Assembly (NCBI GenBank): GCA_003427395.1
Contig: BFEA01000050.1
Span: 3,808,168 to 3,850,211 of the forward strand
Direction: 5' to 3'
Length of the DNA stretch: 42,044 nucleotides
From: Chara braunii
Lineage: Eukaryota; Streptophyta; Charophyceae; Charales; Characeae
Position 1 is the first letter of the stretch, and each line of letters starts with the position of its first letter. Below the pieces are notes generated by a model. That model was not told where the DNA came from. It did no database searches and worked only from the letters and a program-made list of their open reading frames with translations. The position numbers and the translations under genes are program-made. Positions 1 through 11,466 of this stretch are shown one piece after another.

Positions 1-125
1 TGCTAACATAATATAATACAAATATATATAATCAAGTTGAAGTAAAAGTGCAGCAGTGCACGAGTAGACCTCCAATAAAATAATCAGCAGTAAAAGCAAT
101 AGGTTAATATGAGCATATGCTTGTA
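1..125 (+). repeat. Direct repeat copy 1 (pair with 649-770)
   Basis: This block recurs almost base for base at 649-770. Shared landmarks include the run through 'gcagcagtgcacgagta' and 'cagtaaaagcaataggtt'. The window starts inside or at the edge of this copy, so its true left end is unknown. No coding potential is visible. It may be a terminal or internal repeat of an element cut by the window edge. Confidence 0.8.
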
Positions 126-648
126 TAAGTTAAATCACTCTATTATTATTTAGTGCTACAGGCGTGCATGCTTCATAAAGAAAGAAAGTCACATAATACA
201 TGAGACTAATAGAAAATTATATGCATCTGTCCGCAAATAGTTTAAAGACACATTTGTTTAAACTCACAATAATAAATGTGTCTTAGTGTATTTTGCATGT
301 AGATGCATCATTTTTATTTTGGTTATGTGTCATGAGTTTCATAAAGAACTATGATAGTTTTTTTTTTTTTTTCTTCCTTATATCTGACCGGCATTTTTTG
401 TGTGTGAGACAAAGAGAGAAAGCACGACAACCCTTGCTCCATTTTATGCTACTTTTATTTTCCACCTTTTATTTTGTTTTCCTTACTTTTCAAATCTCTG
501 CATTTCTTCCTTTTGCATTTGCATTCTTTTTTTTTTTTTTTCGAAATAAAAAACATAGCTTATTCGAGTATGTACTCATACGACTCCAAACTCTTTTATG
601 TTAACTACTTTTATTAAAAAAAAAAAAAAAAAAGTTACAACTAAGTTG
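126..648. other. AT-rich spacer between the direct repeats, no gene seen
   Basis: The stretch contains homopolymer T runs near 359 and 528 and an A run near 617. A 103-codon open frame at 293-604 is mostly Phe from the poly-T tracts, and I do not consider it coding. Confidence 0.6.
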
Positions 649-770
649 TGCTAACAAAATAATATACAAATATATATAATCAGGTTGAAGTAAAATTGCA
701 GCAGTGCACGAGTACACCTCCAATAAAATACTCAGCAGTAAAAGCAATAGGTTCATATGAGCATGCTTGT
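649..770 (+). repeat. Direct repeat copy 2
   Basis: This is the second copy of the block at 1-125, with a few substitutions and small indels. The two copies sit about 645 bp apart in the same orientation. Confidence 0.8.
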
Positions 771-837
771 GTGTTTGCGTGTATGAGAGAGAGAAAGAGA
801 GAAAAATTGTATTTTTTGTATTGAATATTTTTTAATG

Positions 838-872
<35 letters not shown>

Positions 873-1564
873 ATTGGAATTGCATATATATTCACTCACG
901 TTAGTACGTAGCAGTACTACAGCATGGCGCCCAGAGAACGGGCAGGGGGAAAAAATGAGACAGACGGAAAAGGAAAAAAAAAAAAAAAAAAAAATTGTAA
1001 CTCATTTTTTCCCTCTTCTTTTTTTAATCTAGAAACTTAGACTATGAACATCTAACATAAGCTGTAGTGGATTCATGGTGCATCTAATCATTAAAAAAAA
1101 AGGAACGCCTACAATGGGCTTAGAATGCAACGCAACATAAAATGAACATACGCTGTCGGAGTAGAAACTCATCTAAGGGTATATGCTGGGTGATTTCAAA
1201 TGTCGAACGTTGTCTGACAATTTTGAGAGATTTGACTTTATAAGGTTGACGTGGTTTCCATAATTTTATTGAGACTAACCTATAATCAAGAAATTAAAGT
1301 TTTTATGAACTTTAATCTGTACATCTGCGACGTCCAAGACTAATGGCAATAATTGGTGGTGTGGTCAATTATGATACAGATGTAGGGACGTCTGACCGTG
1401 AGAATGCTACGGTTAAATCTATCCTACCTAAAACAGGACAACCATGCGATTCAGGGGGCTAATAGAGTTGGTCGTGTTTGGTGCACGAGCACAATAAGAT
1501 AGGGACGATTATTTATTTAGTAGGACTGTTGTTCAGGGGTTAGATCCTCGAAAACGACAGCACC
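771..1564. other. Non-coding AT-rich stretch with (TA)n at 841-869
   Basis: It holds a GA-rich run at 785-803, an uninterrupted (TA)n run at 841-869 and an A20-like tract near 975. I see no gene, RNA gene or recognisable element. Confidence 0.6.
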
Positions 1565-2235
1565 TGTCGAGCGCATCGACTCTCTCCTTTTCCACAAAAA
1601 GCAAGAGCCCTCCTGGCCATGTCCCCCAGAAGTTAAACAAAACAAACAAAAGACAACTTTGAGGCGATGCTAAATAATATCGAGAGTCGTTGAAACGGTC
1701 GCGACTACATTGCCTCGTCGTCGTTCCAGCCGGGTGCACCAACCGTACTTCTGATGGTCCCCTACGACAGGAACAACTTACCTCCCCTAAGGGGTTGTCA
1801 CCACACTTAGGGGTGTATCCCTAAGAAACGGACGATGCTCGGGTCCGCTTGGCGTTAACCAAACATTTTTTATACTGAAGCGAATTGAGCAAACGCCTTC
1901 GGTTGATCTATCTCTGCGATTGCATATATAAGCTTTCGCACGTGGGTCAGTAGCTCGGTAGGGATACGCCTCTAAGGGTGGTGACAACCCCTTAGGGAAG
2001 GTAAGTTGCGCCCCACAGGAACCTGTCCTGTCGTAGAGACCACGGGAAGTACGGTTGACGCACCCGACAAGAGCGGCGACGAGGTGACATGAACACTGTC
2101 GTTTCGACAGCTCGCATGACTTAATGTCACCTGCAAGTTGTCTCTTGTTTTGTTTTTTGTTTAACTCATTCGTGAAATTGTCGAGAGAACTCTCACCCTT
2201 TGTGGAAAAGGTGGGAGTCGATGCGCTCGACAACG
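1565..2235. mobile_element. Fold-back (long inverted repeat) element
   Basis: Two arms of roughly 240-260 bp are inverted complements. The outer end TGTCGAGCGCATCGACTC at about 1567 is mirrored by GAGTCGATGCGCTCGACA ending at 2233. The inner parts also match, for example 'ccctaaggggttgtcacca' near 1784-1802 against its complement at 1980-1998. About 150 bp of unrelated sequence separates the arms. The block is more GC-rich than its surroundings. Long arms, a short core and no transposase fit a fold-back or non-autonomous TIR transposon. The arms differ by several small indels, so it is not a recent insertion. I could not define a target-site duplication. Confidence 0.7.
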
Positions 2236-3544
2236 CCTTCCCACCAATAGTTATTGGGTCCTATAAACCATACAAAGGTATGAGCTAGATATAATGCGTT
2301 GGACTCTTTTACTCGATAGGGACTTAGTTTCAAACACCGACTATAGAGACTCAGACACCGATAACAAAAAACATTAGTGATTTGACTAACTATAGAACGA
2401 GAAACAACAATTGTTATCCATTGTCAAACTGTTTCTGTTGGACTTTTTTTCTCACTCAAAAAATAAATGTAAGCAATCATTCGACAATTAAAATTTGACC
2501 CATATAAAGAAGATTAACATGACAACAGTTATCAGCAAGAAATCATAAAAAAGTATCGTCGTTCACCCTAGTCAGCGAACGCCGAGATGTTTGGGATCCT
2601 CAAATACTTTACGCGATATTTTTTATGATCAAACAAAAGAGTACTCTTGCACCTTCGACCTTCCATTCTTAGGGGGCAATTTGGTTATTAATATGAAGTC
2701 TTTAATTTAAATTATATAGATTTCATGACTGAATTGATTGAATTGATTAAATTGTATATATAATTGTTTTCTTATAGGGAATCAGAGACACTGCACAATG
2801 ATGATAAGCACAATTGCTACCTGTTTCTTAACCCTTGTGTTTATCTTTCATATATATATTGACACTCATTTCTGTTTTAAAGTATCAAACCCGTTTGTGT
2901 TTTTTTTCCCCCCTCTGTACCTGCTCATAACTTTTTAGTAAATCCTCGTTATTGTATTTGTGAATAACCCGAGGCAATCAGATACACAGATCCCCTTACA
3001 TAGTATTTCACCTGCATTGGTTATATCAACATTCATGCCTTTGTTTGAATGTTGATTAGATTGTAAAAAAACTTGAGTGACAACCTGTAAGATTAACAAT
3101 TTTTTACCCTGTTTGGTTGCTGTAGTTTAATAGTACTGCAAACTTTTGATAAGGAAAGTAACTTTTATGGTTCATGACCTATATGAATATCCCTGCTCAA
3201 CCCTTTCATATGTATTTACACGTTTTTACAAGTAACTTGATTACCTACCTATTTATTATATGTTTTATACCGATGTAAAATATTTAATTATATTTTTTTA
3301 TTATTATTAAAAAATATGTATAGAGGTATTAATTTTAGTTTAAATACATTAGATGTAATTTAGGGATAAATAATAGGTATTAATACATATTATACTAGAA
3401 GGACGAATAAAATAATATTTGTTTAAAGATCTTATGATATAAGAAAACGCTTTACTGAGTCAGATAATACTTTTAATATTTTTTTGATAAAATCATAAAA
3501 TATATAATAATGTTATATTTTTATTATAAACATTAATATTATCG
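2236..3544. other. AT-rich intergenic DNA, nothing recognised
   Basis: Stops are frequent in all frames and there are no repeats beyond short A/T tracts. I saw no gene, tRNA or element end here. Confidence 0.55.
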
Positions 3545-4590
3545 AAGGAAACACGGTTGCCGACGTTCGGGAGGGGCTGAACGCCCGAACGTTCGACACC
3601 CCCTCTCGACGAGGTCGGCCGAACGTAGACCCAAAAAGAAAAAATAAAAATAAATATATATATATATATATATGTTATGCAACTAGGCTACCAGAGTGGC
3701 CCGGGTCCACTTGCCCGGCTGGGCCAAAAAGATTTAGAAAAAAAAAAAGAAAAAACAATTGTTTTTTAATTTAAAACTATATTTTAAATATGAGAAAGAA
3801 TTCTGATGTGACGCTGACGCAAACGTTGTTCAGTTTATTTTTTTGCATAACATACTGTTTTTTCAAATTTTTTGGATTTTTTTTTTTTCTGGTTGGGACC
3901 TTCTATGGTCCTTGCACGGCCGGGCCGCCCGGGAAAATAGGGTGACTCGGGCGGCCCGGTTGGTAGCCTTTTTATGCAAGTAATAAAGTAAACAACATTT
4001 GCCTCAACGTTACACTCAAATTCTTTACCAAATTTGAAATAAAAATAAAATACTCAAAATAAATAATAATAATAATAAAAATTAGAAAAATAAAACGAGA
4101 ATGAAATTATTGGCTAGGCGAGCATGTTTTTAACACCTCAATCTTTAACGATTTTTCATTTTGTTTTGGCTGGGACAAATGCCATGAAAATTTATGTATA
4201 TGTATCCTACATAATAGAAAATCTATAAATAAAGTTCGATTTTTTTTTTTTTTTCATGCCCGAAATTTAAGGAAAAGCAAAAAGTGAAAAGAAAAAAAAT
4301 AAAAAAATTAGTGAGTGGGCAAACAAGTTTTGACACCACAATTTTTGTTGATTTTTCATTTTTGTTTGGCTGAACAAAATAGATTCAAAATTAAAAGAGA
4401 CATACCTTATATCACAAAGAATTCGCAAAAAATAATGCATTAAAAAATAATAATATTTAGGTCCCAAAATATATTTTTTTACGGGGTCCGAACCCTTTCA
4501 CGTTCGGGCTGTGTACGGGCAACCGAACGCCCGAACGTTCGGGGGTCAGCTTAAGGGTCTCCGTACGTTTGGTCTAACAACCCTGATAAG
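3545..4590. mobile_element. TIR element with GC-rich 'GTTCGGGCG' ends, carrying a nested MITE
   Basis: GC-rich ends built from GAACG/CGTTC motifs occur at about 3550-3630 and, inverted, at about 4483-4585. Between them is an AT-rich body and an inserted 283-bp MITE (3686-3968). Body sequence such as 'cgatttttcatttt' followed by 'ttggctg' recurs inverted at 18750-18800, which identifies 18560-19440 as another family member. No transposase frame is present, so this is a non-autonomous DNA transposon. Exact termini are inferred. Confidence 0.55.
3686..3968 (+). mobile_element. ~283-bp MITE, copy 1
   Basis: It starts GGCTACCAG and ends TGGTAGCC. The right end holds a GC-rich internal hairpin (CGGGCCGCCCG ... 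CGGGCGGCCCG). Flanks TTATGCAAC and TTATGCAAG suggest an 8-9 bp target duplication, as made by hAT or Mutator-type transposases. It lies inside the TIR element at 3545-4590. Two other copies sit at 6053 and 26832. Confidence 0.8.
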
Positions 4591-6052
4591 AAAAATAATT
4601 TATAATTATTATGTTTGTTTGTAGATGAATCATTTTTTTTTAATATACTATTTCATGTTTAAAACTGATATATCGTATATAATTTTTTAATTATGATTTT
4701 ATAATTTTTTTATCTAATTATATTTTATCAAAATAAAATTATTTTAAATTTATCAATTAATTGTTAACTTTATACGTACAACTAAAATATTTTACACAAT
4801 AATTTTTATATTTTTAATTAATATAAAAAAAACATTCAATTTAATGGTATCATATAAAGTTTGGAATATTAAATATAATGTTTAAGCATGTAGTACATGT
4901 GTCTATAGATAAAACCATCATTTTAATTATTTTATGTGTATGAAATATGACGACTCTTTTTCTGAAAATTAATGCAAAAAATAATATTTTTATGATATAA
5001 AATTAAGTTGATTAATTTATGTCAAAAGTTAATGATTTTAACGAAGAATAAACACGACAACGATTTTAGTAAGTTATAAAACTTATGCGATGCGAAAAAT
5101 ATGTTTGTCTTAATTAACAACATATTGTACTTGTCAAAATTGAACAAGTTACAATATGATTGGGTAAAAAATGTGATTAAGGCATAATATAGTGATTGTT
5201 AAATATTATACTGCTTTCAATCTCATTGAAATAAACCCTTATTATTGGTTATGATCATAAAATATTATATTAAAAATCGATTATACTTTTTTTTTCCATA
5301 TTTCATAATATTTATTAAATTATCTAATTGCTTTTATATGTAAAGGTTATCCATTAAAAAAAAAAAAGTTAATAAGTGTAAAATTTATAATAGTTTTTTA
5401 TTTTTTTCATCTTGTTCTCTTCTATAACAAAACAACCACAAAATATCTAGTGACTCAAACTGTACAATATAAGTACACATATTCGTCTTTCATGAAAAAT
5501 TGTTAGTATAAACCGAAAAAGTGTTCATGCATCATTAATTAAATTGGTGCAAAATCAACACATTTGACCATTATCTACTAAATTTGTATATTAGTTTTAC
5601 TATAGCAAGTTACTAATGCGAATCAACAATGAAAAAAAATGAAGCAAGTATTCAAATGTCATTGTATGAATTAATGTAGAACTAGAAAAAATGAACCTTT
5701 ATTTACTAAATCATTGATCTATATTTTGACTTTGGTAAGTTACCAATGAAAATAGACAATTTAGAGAGGCTAAATGCAAATGATGTTTAATTTTGTATTT
5801 TTCATAAGTGTCATTATTCTTCACAAGAAATGTATTTCCTAGTTAATATAAGTCGTGTTATTTTATAATTTGTTTTGATAAAAAATAAATTTACCCAGTT
5901 AGGCGGGTCACACTACCTAAGCCTAAGCGATGAGACCAAACAAAATCAATTTTGCGAATTATCACAATCAACCATATGTTTGTGTTGTTACCGCGAACAT
6001 ACTCTGATTTAGTCCAACACTTGTGTAATGCTTTCGTCATTATTTTACCTTC
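4591..6052. other. Very AT-rich intergenic DNA, nothing recognised
   Basis: Runs of A/T and dense stop codons are found throughout. No gene or RNA gene is visible. The block at 5895-5945 is slightly GC-richer and may be the edge of an element that contains the next MITE. Confidence 0.55.
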
Positions 6053-6336
6053 GGCTACCAGAATGGCTCGAGGTCATTTGCCCAACCGGACAAAAAAAAT
6101 AAAAATAAATACAAAAATAAAAATTATTTTTATTTTTATTTTATATTTTAAATATGATAAAGAATTTCGATGTGACCCTGAGGCAAACATTATTCAATTG
6201 ATTTTTGTGCATAACATAGTTATTTTTCGGATTTTTTAATTTTTTTTGTTTTCTTTTTTGCTATGACCTTCCCTGGTCCTTGCACGACCAGGCCGTCCGG
6301 GGAAATAGGGTGATCCGGGCGGTCCGACTGGTAGCC
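6053..6336 (+). mobile_element. ~283-bp MITE, copy 2
   Basis: It has the same ends (GGCTACCAG ... CTGGTAGCC), the same body landmark 'aaagaatttcgatgtgaccctgaggc' in shortened form, and a right-hand hairpin as in copy 1. Flanks TATTTTAC and TATTATAC are an imperfect 8-bp match. Just beyond the right end (6345-6405) an inverted piece of the same body occurs, so it sits next to or inside a related element. Confidence 0.75.
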
Positions 6337-7254
6337 TATTATACACAGAAAACCTAAACAAGTTTTATCTCGGGGTCACATCGAAATTCTTCACCAAATT
6401 AAGAATAAATTGTTTTTGGAGGCCCGATAAGATCACAGGTCCCGAGCCGCTCTTGACAGAGGCTTAGATAAAAATAAAAAAAGATTTTTTTATTTTTTTT
6501 TTCTTTGGAGTCAGTAGGGACTCGTACCATGGATCTCGATGGCTTAAGAATTATTGTTTCAACGTTTTGTAAGAGACGTCAAGTAACAATGATTACCAGG
6601 TCGAAATCAATCCGTGGTCCTCTCAGGATATAAGGAGTTTGTTTCGACATTTTGTAAAGGTTGTCATGTAAAAATTGTTACTATGTTTGAATCAATCAAT
6701 TGTCCTTTCAAATTATAGGAATGCCTTCACAATTAATAAGAGTTTAGTGTTTGACGTGACGACGTTATGTGAATTGGTGAGACCTAGTATGTTACTGTTT
6801 AGTCTAGATGAGGAGGTTTCTTTTATTTCTATATAGTTAGACAAAGATGAAAACATTGAACTCATCTTTCGAATCATTGACTGAGACCCGTGATGATCCT
6901 GACGTGGCGGTAAGGTGAAACCGGTAAGGTCATTCACCCGTAGAACCTATGCTTTTGCCATAGTTGTTGCTTCACTGTTATATTATTATACGGACCGCGT
7001 TTGGGTTTTTACAACTTTATCTCGTGTCACTCTCTTCGGCGTGCTGCAATCCAATTTTTATCTATTCTCTCTATTTTGCTACAACTACTCATTGGTTGAG
7101 GCATGTTTGACTTAATATCGGGGCGTCGTGTTACCACATGATTATCTTAATTGATCTGTTATAAAGCATACTTTAATTCCCGAAGTAACCAATGTAGAAA
7201 TAACATTATTATCGTGTGACTTCGAGTTAATTACGTGATTGGATTTCAGTGGTA
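6337..7254. other. Intergenic or 5' region ahead of Penelope-like copy A
   Basis: No convincing gene. Short open frames at 6713-6937 and 6915-7115 lack recognisable motifs. Part of this may be the 5' UTR or upstream repeat of the retroelement that becomes recognisable at about 7260. Confidence 0.4.
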
Positions 7255-7261
7255 GCTAAAG

Positions 7262-7639
7262 ATGGTGTTGAACAATAACGCTAACATGTTATTTCCTCGG
7301 ACTTCATGTTACTTTAACTGCGGTCAGGCGAGACACATCGCTAGATAATGTCCGTTGTTGGATCGGTGATTGAACGGTTAAGCTGCGTCAACAAGTACAA
7401 GTATCGGTCTTGTACATATACCGTTACTTACTTTGCCCATTAACGACTTTGTTGCTGCACCAGTTGTTCTACAATATTCCGGGTATCATAATGGTGGTTA
7501 CTATGGTGGAGGAGGGCTTCGTCATCTAGTATCTATGTTGCAAAATATGGTGGGAAAATTGAAAGGGGAACAAATTACAAACGAAGCAAAGGAACGAGCG
7601 ACACTGGAGGAAAAAGAAAGAAAAAAACTTAATAAATAA
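7262..7639 (+). pseudogene. CCHC zinc-knuckle and charged N-terminal region of copy A
   Basis: From 7262 the frame reads MVLNNNANMLF and then C-YFN-CGQAR-H-IAR(stop)-C, a zinc knuckle with one extra residue in the first Cys spacing and a stop before the last Cys. Downstream, 7433-7639 encodes a Gly/Tyr patch (YYGGGG) and a Lys/Glu-rich tail, the usual nucleic-acid-binding look of a Gag/ORF1-like protein. I cannot tell whether it was a separate ORF1 or the N-terminus of one long polyprotein. Stops show it is not functional. Confidence 0.5.
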
Positions 7640-7797
7640 AAAAAAGAAAACGAAGTCGGATAAGCGAGAGTAGAAGGAATTTCAATCGCATGTTACCAAG
7701 GAGTTGAATACAGAGTTCGACGTGATAAGTAACGTCTTCGGCAAGAAGAATCCATAATACGTGGAGGTTAACAAATAAAAAAAAAAATATTAAAACG

Positions 7798-8434
7798 TTG
7801 AAGCGTGAAAAGTGCACGGTCGGGTTATCTACATCAATGACCGAGAAAAAACTGGAAGAGAAACTCCAACGTGAAATGACGAAAATGAATGCGGTTTGCG
7901 ATAGGCGTTCTGTGATGCTAGAAGGCGAGATTGCCAAGAAACAAAGATTGCGTAAAGAAGTGGTGGCCGATGCAGAAGCATGGGAGGTTGAGGCGCTACG
8001 ACAAAAAAAACAAATTCAATTGTCTGACAGTAGGTCCGACTCCGATTACACAAGCAAGAATTAAATCACGAACAACGCCTGAACCATCAACCGAGGCTTT
8101 GAAGAAGAAGGTTGATAAAAATTTGAGAAGTGTCATGAAAAGGTATGACATGGAGGTTGAGATATTGAAGGAAATGAGACTAGAAGAGCTTAACGGAAGA
8201 TGTGAGGCCGCCAATACGTCAAAGCCAGTTTTTGTCGACCCTGAATTTCACTGTCCTCCGAGTTTTGTCGAGCCTGGGTACCACTCCGTTTTCTTTCTGG
8301 TACTCTCACGGAAAGAACAAAAAAAAACAAAAAGAATAAGAAAAGTTACGGCCGTGAACCTCAGAAAAGAAGAAAAAAAAAAGAAACAAAACTTTGGTCG
8401 TGATTGCAGTTGCATACATTCTTGGAAGTGGTAG
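7798..8434 (+). pseudogene. Coiled-coil segment of copy A
   Basis: Two overlapping frames (7798-8064, then about 8080-8230 in another frame) are rich in Glu, Lys, Leu, Arg and Met with heptad-like spacing, for example KLEEKLQREMTKM and VMKRYDMEVEILKEMRLEEL. The frame change implies a frameshift. The matching part of copy B is the coiled coil at 13043-13567. Sequence at 8640-8950 shows no counterpart in copy B and may be a later insertion. Confidence 0.5.
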
Positions 8435-8975
8435 TGTGAGTGTGCCCTTAATGAGGGCATCTCAACCCCGTGGCCAGGTTCTCAGATTCCAAAAAGAGAA
8501 TAAAAGGTTAAAAAAACGGGCACATGGATCCGACCGTGAAAATGGCTGGATACATTCCCCTAAGTGTAAGTGTGATTTGCCTTATAATCCTCTAACAAAA
8601 CACAGTTTGAGCAGATCACGGACAACTTGAGCAATTCACAGACAGGGGACTCATAAGAAACACACGACCACGAAAAAAGAGAAAACAGTAACATTCATAA
8701 TGTGACCGGCTTACTTGTAAGGTGCATTATGTGGAGGAAGATTGTGAGTATGACCTCCTGGACTACCCAACCCGACATCATTGCAGTAGAGAAAGCATTG
8801 TTTTTTCCCCCTTTTTCCATTCACTTGTGGCACTATAAAATTCAAATTTATGGGACATTGTCAACCCTGTGTCCCACCCCCGAAAAGTTCGGATACTGTC
8901 CAAGACGTCATAATTTCCTAACACTGGCAGAGGTACCGGTGGTTTAAGAAGAAACAAAAAAACGACGCACTAGAG

Positions 8976-9300
8976 TTGGAAAGACTGCGAGAAAAGATAA
9001 TTCAGTTGGAAATGGAAAAAAAACACCGAGGATCGAAAATCAATTTAAAAACCGAGCTTGATGAGATAGTTGAAGGATCGGCTCGGAGAATTGATAAAGG
9101 AAATAAATTGTGGGTCGGGAACCAAAAGCAAATGAGAGATGAAAACTTCTACAAGATGCGAGGCGACAATTGAAGGGCTTGAAAAAAGAAGATGTGATTG
9201 CGATCTGCAAGAAGGAAGGAGTATCCAACTATACCTTATTGGACGATACAAAAGAGGATATTCCTAACTTGCGCACAATTCGGGTCTTTAATGGCGATTG
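8976..9300 (+). pseudogene. Second coiled coil and SAP-like motif of copy A
   Basis: After a short helical stretch (MERLREKIIQLEMEKK), a second frame from about 9170 reads LKGLKKEDVIAICKKEGV and continues YTLLDDTKEDIPNLR. It matches copy B position for position (GLDAQELQAICRAEGVPYNGK) and fits the helix-extended-helix pattern of SAP DNA-binding folds. The frame changes between the two parts, so the copy is inactive. The SAP assignment comes from pattern only. Confidence 0.45.
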
Positions 9301-9579
9301 AGAAGTGAACGGTAAGACCAAAGGGGTCGTCATTAATGAGGTTGCTGATGATGGAGAAAAAAACTCAAAATTGAGCAATGGGGGTGACTCGGCTACTTCG
9401 TAGGGTCATCCCCGAGCACAACCGATCTTTACAAACTCGTTGAATGATGTTGTAAAGCACGCTCCATCTCTTCAAAACAAAGGTATTCAACATTTTTCTC
9501 AACCTTATTGTATGTACGTTGATTGTAGCGGATTATATTCTATGGGGGGGATAAACTTAGTAGTTATATTATGCACGAT

Positions 9580-10010
9580 GTGTCTGAGGGGTATGACTTC
9601 GATGATGGAAATGGTCTGATCGTTTATATGTTTTTTTTACTATGGTATCGACCTTTGTATGTTGGAAGTGTTGGGCGTGATGTGTATTCAAGATGGGGTG
9701 AGCATACATATTATCAGCATGTATGGCTTGTCAACAATTTGTTGTAGATGCAGGAAGGCGCAACTAAAAACTATATAGGTGGAGTAGGAGGTGTGGTGCA
9801 CATAACTATGTCGTTATTTCATTGACAGTTTATTCAGAAGCAGATCTTGTAGAGACATAAAAATTTTTGCATTCGTCCACTATGCCCGTTTCTCAACGTA
9901 CGTGGTAAAGGAAGGAAATCGACGCGATCCAAGACGGTATAAAAGAGAAACGGTGAAGGAAAAAAAAACATGATGGAAAACTTATACAACGACGTAGTGC
10001 ACATAACAAA
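9580..10010 (+). pseudogene. GIY-YIG endonuclease domain of copy A
   Basis: The frame around 9615-9735 reads VYMFFLLWYRPLYVGSVG and then DVYSRWGEHTYYQH. VYM stands for GIY, YVG for YIG, and the R...EH spacing is that of the GIY-YIG catalytic helix. A basic stretch (GRGKGRKSTRSK) follows near 9900, as in copy B. GIY-YIG nucleases nick the target DNA for Penelope-like retroelements. In-frame stops after about 9745 interrupt the domain. Confidence 0.6.
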
Positions 10011-10214
10011 TTGGTAATGCTTCATGCAAGCGTGGGTATGATCTCTATGAGTCTGTTTCGAATCTTGAAGTTTTGTCGATAACATTTTATCCATAAGTTA
10101 AGCGTTTTAGGTAAAGGCGGGGTTGACAAATCGAAGGTGGTTTGAAGGTTGTACGGTGGATATGCGTTGTCCTGTGAATATAACACGGTCAAATTGTGAC
10201 ATTCATGAGGATGT

Positions 10215-10701
10215 TTGAAGGGCGGTGAAACCATTCATGCAGAGTTGCAACATAACACTTCGAAGAGGAAGGAGTTGGTGTGTTGGGGATTAGATAAATT
10301 GATTTTTGCACATACAGTCATTGAAACGTTCAATGGAAAAAATAGTCGATTGGGTTATACCCTATCTCGAACTATTTCGTCTTGTTTTGATCTTTGCGTA
10401 AGAGAAAGATTGGTCGTTAAATTGATTCATGATGAGCGGGTAAGTAAATCGAAGGTGTGGACGATGTGTGCACAAGTGATCATAAGGCAGTATCTTCTAT
10501 ATGCTCTGAGGGACATGCTTGTTCGAAGATTGCGAATTATATGTCGCCACAATAAGACGAGTGGGGACGGAAGACAATTCCAAAAGATTTTATAAGCTAA
10601 GTAAGTTCGCATATTGTTGTCACAAGTGTGATTCTCAATTGCAAAAACCAAGTGGTCACATATTTTTTCCTCTAAACGAGTCGTATATTTTCTTGGAGTA
10701 G
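10215..10701 (+). pseudogene. Linker and Cys-motif region of copy A
   Basis: Residues encoded at 10280-10480 (VIETFNGKNSRL ... FDLCVRERLVVKLIHDERV) align with copy B (VINYFRKKSTRK ... FELCMSTDLTIRLKYDDRV). A second frame (10591-10701) carries YCCHKC then GHIFFPLNE, matching STCCCAGK then GRVYFRLSN in copy B. The copy breaks off before the RT finger region, close to the microsatellite at 10811. Confidence 0.5.
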
Positions 10702-10810
10702 AAACTCGTCGTCCGATTTTAATCGCCAACAAAAAATGATGGTAATTGATTCGTTCCTCCATTGTGCGAAGATATAGACTTCGATTCTTGGTTCAGAGGT
10801 GCCTTTCTTG

Positions 10811-10887
<77 letters not shown>
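10811..10887. repeat. Compound (CT)n(CA)n microsatellite
   Basis: CT units run from 10811 to about 10828 and CA units from there to 10887. A long T tract follows at about 10952-10978. This marks the abrupt end of Penelope-like copy A. Confidence 0.95.
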
Positions 10888-10890
<3 letters not shown>

Positions 10891-11239
10891 GGGAAAAAAA
10901 ACAAGAAATCATTTAGTGAGAGTGCACAATTTTAACATTGACGTCTTTCCCTTTTTTTTTTTTTTTTTTTTTTTTTTTGATTAGCCAAATGCCGTAAGCA
11001 TTTGGAAGAATATACCATAACTTCTACAAAAATCATAAAAATAAATTAAAAAAAATAAAAAAATCGTAGACCCGAAAATATTTTTTTGCGGGCAATTCAA
11101 CTCCCTCATGTTCAGGCGGGTAACCTTGGAAAAAGTAATCGTATTTGAAATAGGCAACATAAATTTATAAATTTATTAGTTTTTTAAATCATTCGGGGTA
11201 AAAAAAATTATTCGGATTTTTATAAATTGGATAATTATA

Positions 11240-11422
11240 TCGATATTATCTACGTAGCACCGTGCTTGAGTTCGGAGACGAACGCGAACATGTTCACCCG
11301 ATCGTGAACAAGCGTTCAAAACCCTCCAAACGCTAACATAAAAAAAAAAACATTCTCAGAAAAAAAAAATATATATAGATTATGTAAAATAACAATACAA
11401 GCAAATTTTACCTTGGGTACTT
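11240..11422. mobile_element. Left end of a GC-motif TIR element around the Penelope array
   Basis: GAACGCGAACATGTTC-type motifs at 11277-11330 have an inverted counterpart at 17606-17680. The two halves bracket the tandem Penelope-like array (11423-17519). The ends resemble those of the elements at 3545-4590 and 18560-19440. The array therefore appears inserted into a non-autonomous DNA transposon. Similarity is partial, so the pairing is an inference. Confidence 0.35.
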
Positions 11423-11466
11423 CTTTTGGCTTAACAACAGGCGCAAACCACTAGAGGGAACTTGAA

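Larger units (their letters stand above)
7255..10790 (+). mobile_element. Penelope-like retroelement copy A, 3'-truncated before the RT
   Basis: In order it shows remnants of a CCHC zinc knuckle (7299-7346), a Gly-rich and charged segment, coiled coil (7798-8230 and 8976-9170), a SAP-like motif (about 9172-9270), a GIY-YIG endonuclease (about 9615-9735), a basic linker, a segment homologous to residues ~250-300 of the copy B protein (10215-10480), and a CCxxC motif (10612-10635). It then runs into a CT/CA microsatellite at 10811 and the RT is absent. Protein-level similarity to copy B is clear but nucleotide similarity is low, so it belongs to a different family. Many stops and frameshifts mark it as dead. 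Confidence 0.7.

Noticed and set aside
6885-6935. Possible third hammerhead (GTGATGA ... GAAACC ... GGTC)
   Set aside because: The core box starts with G instead of C, stem II is poor, and the flanking sequence does not pair as stem I.
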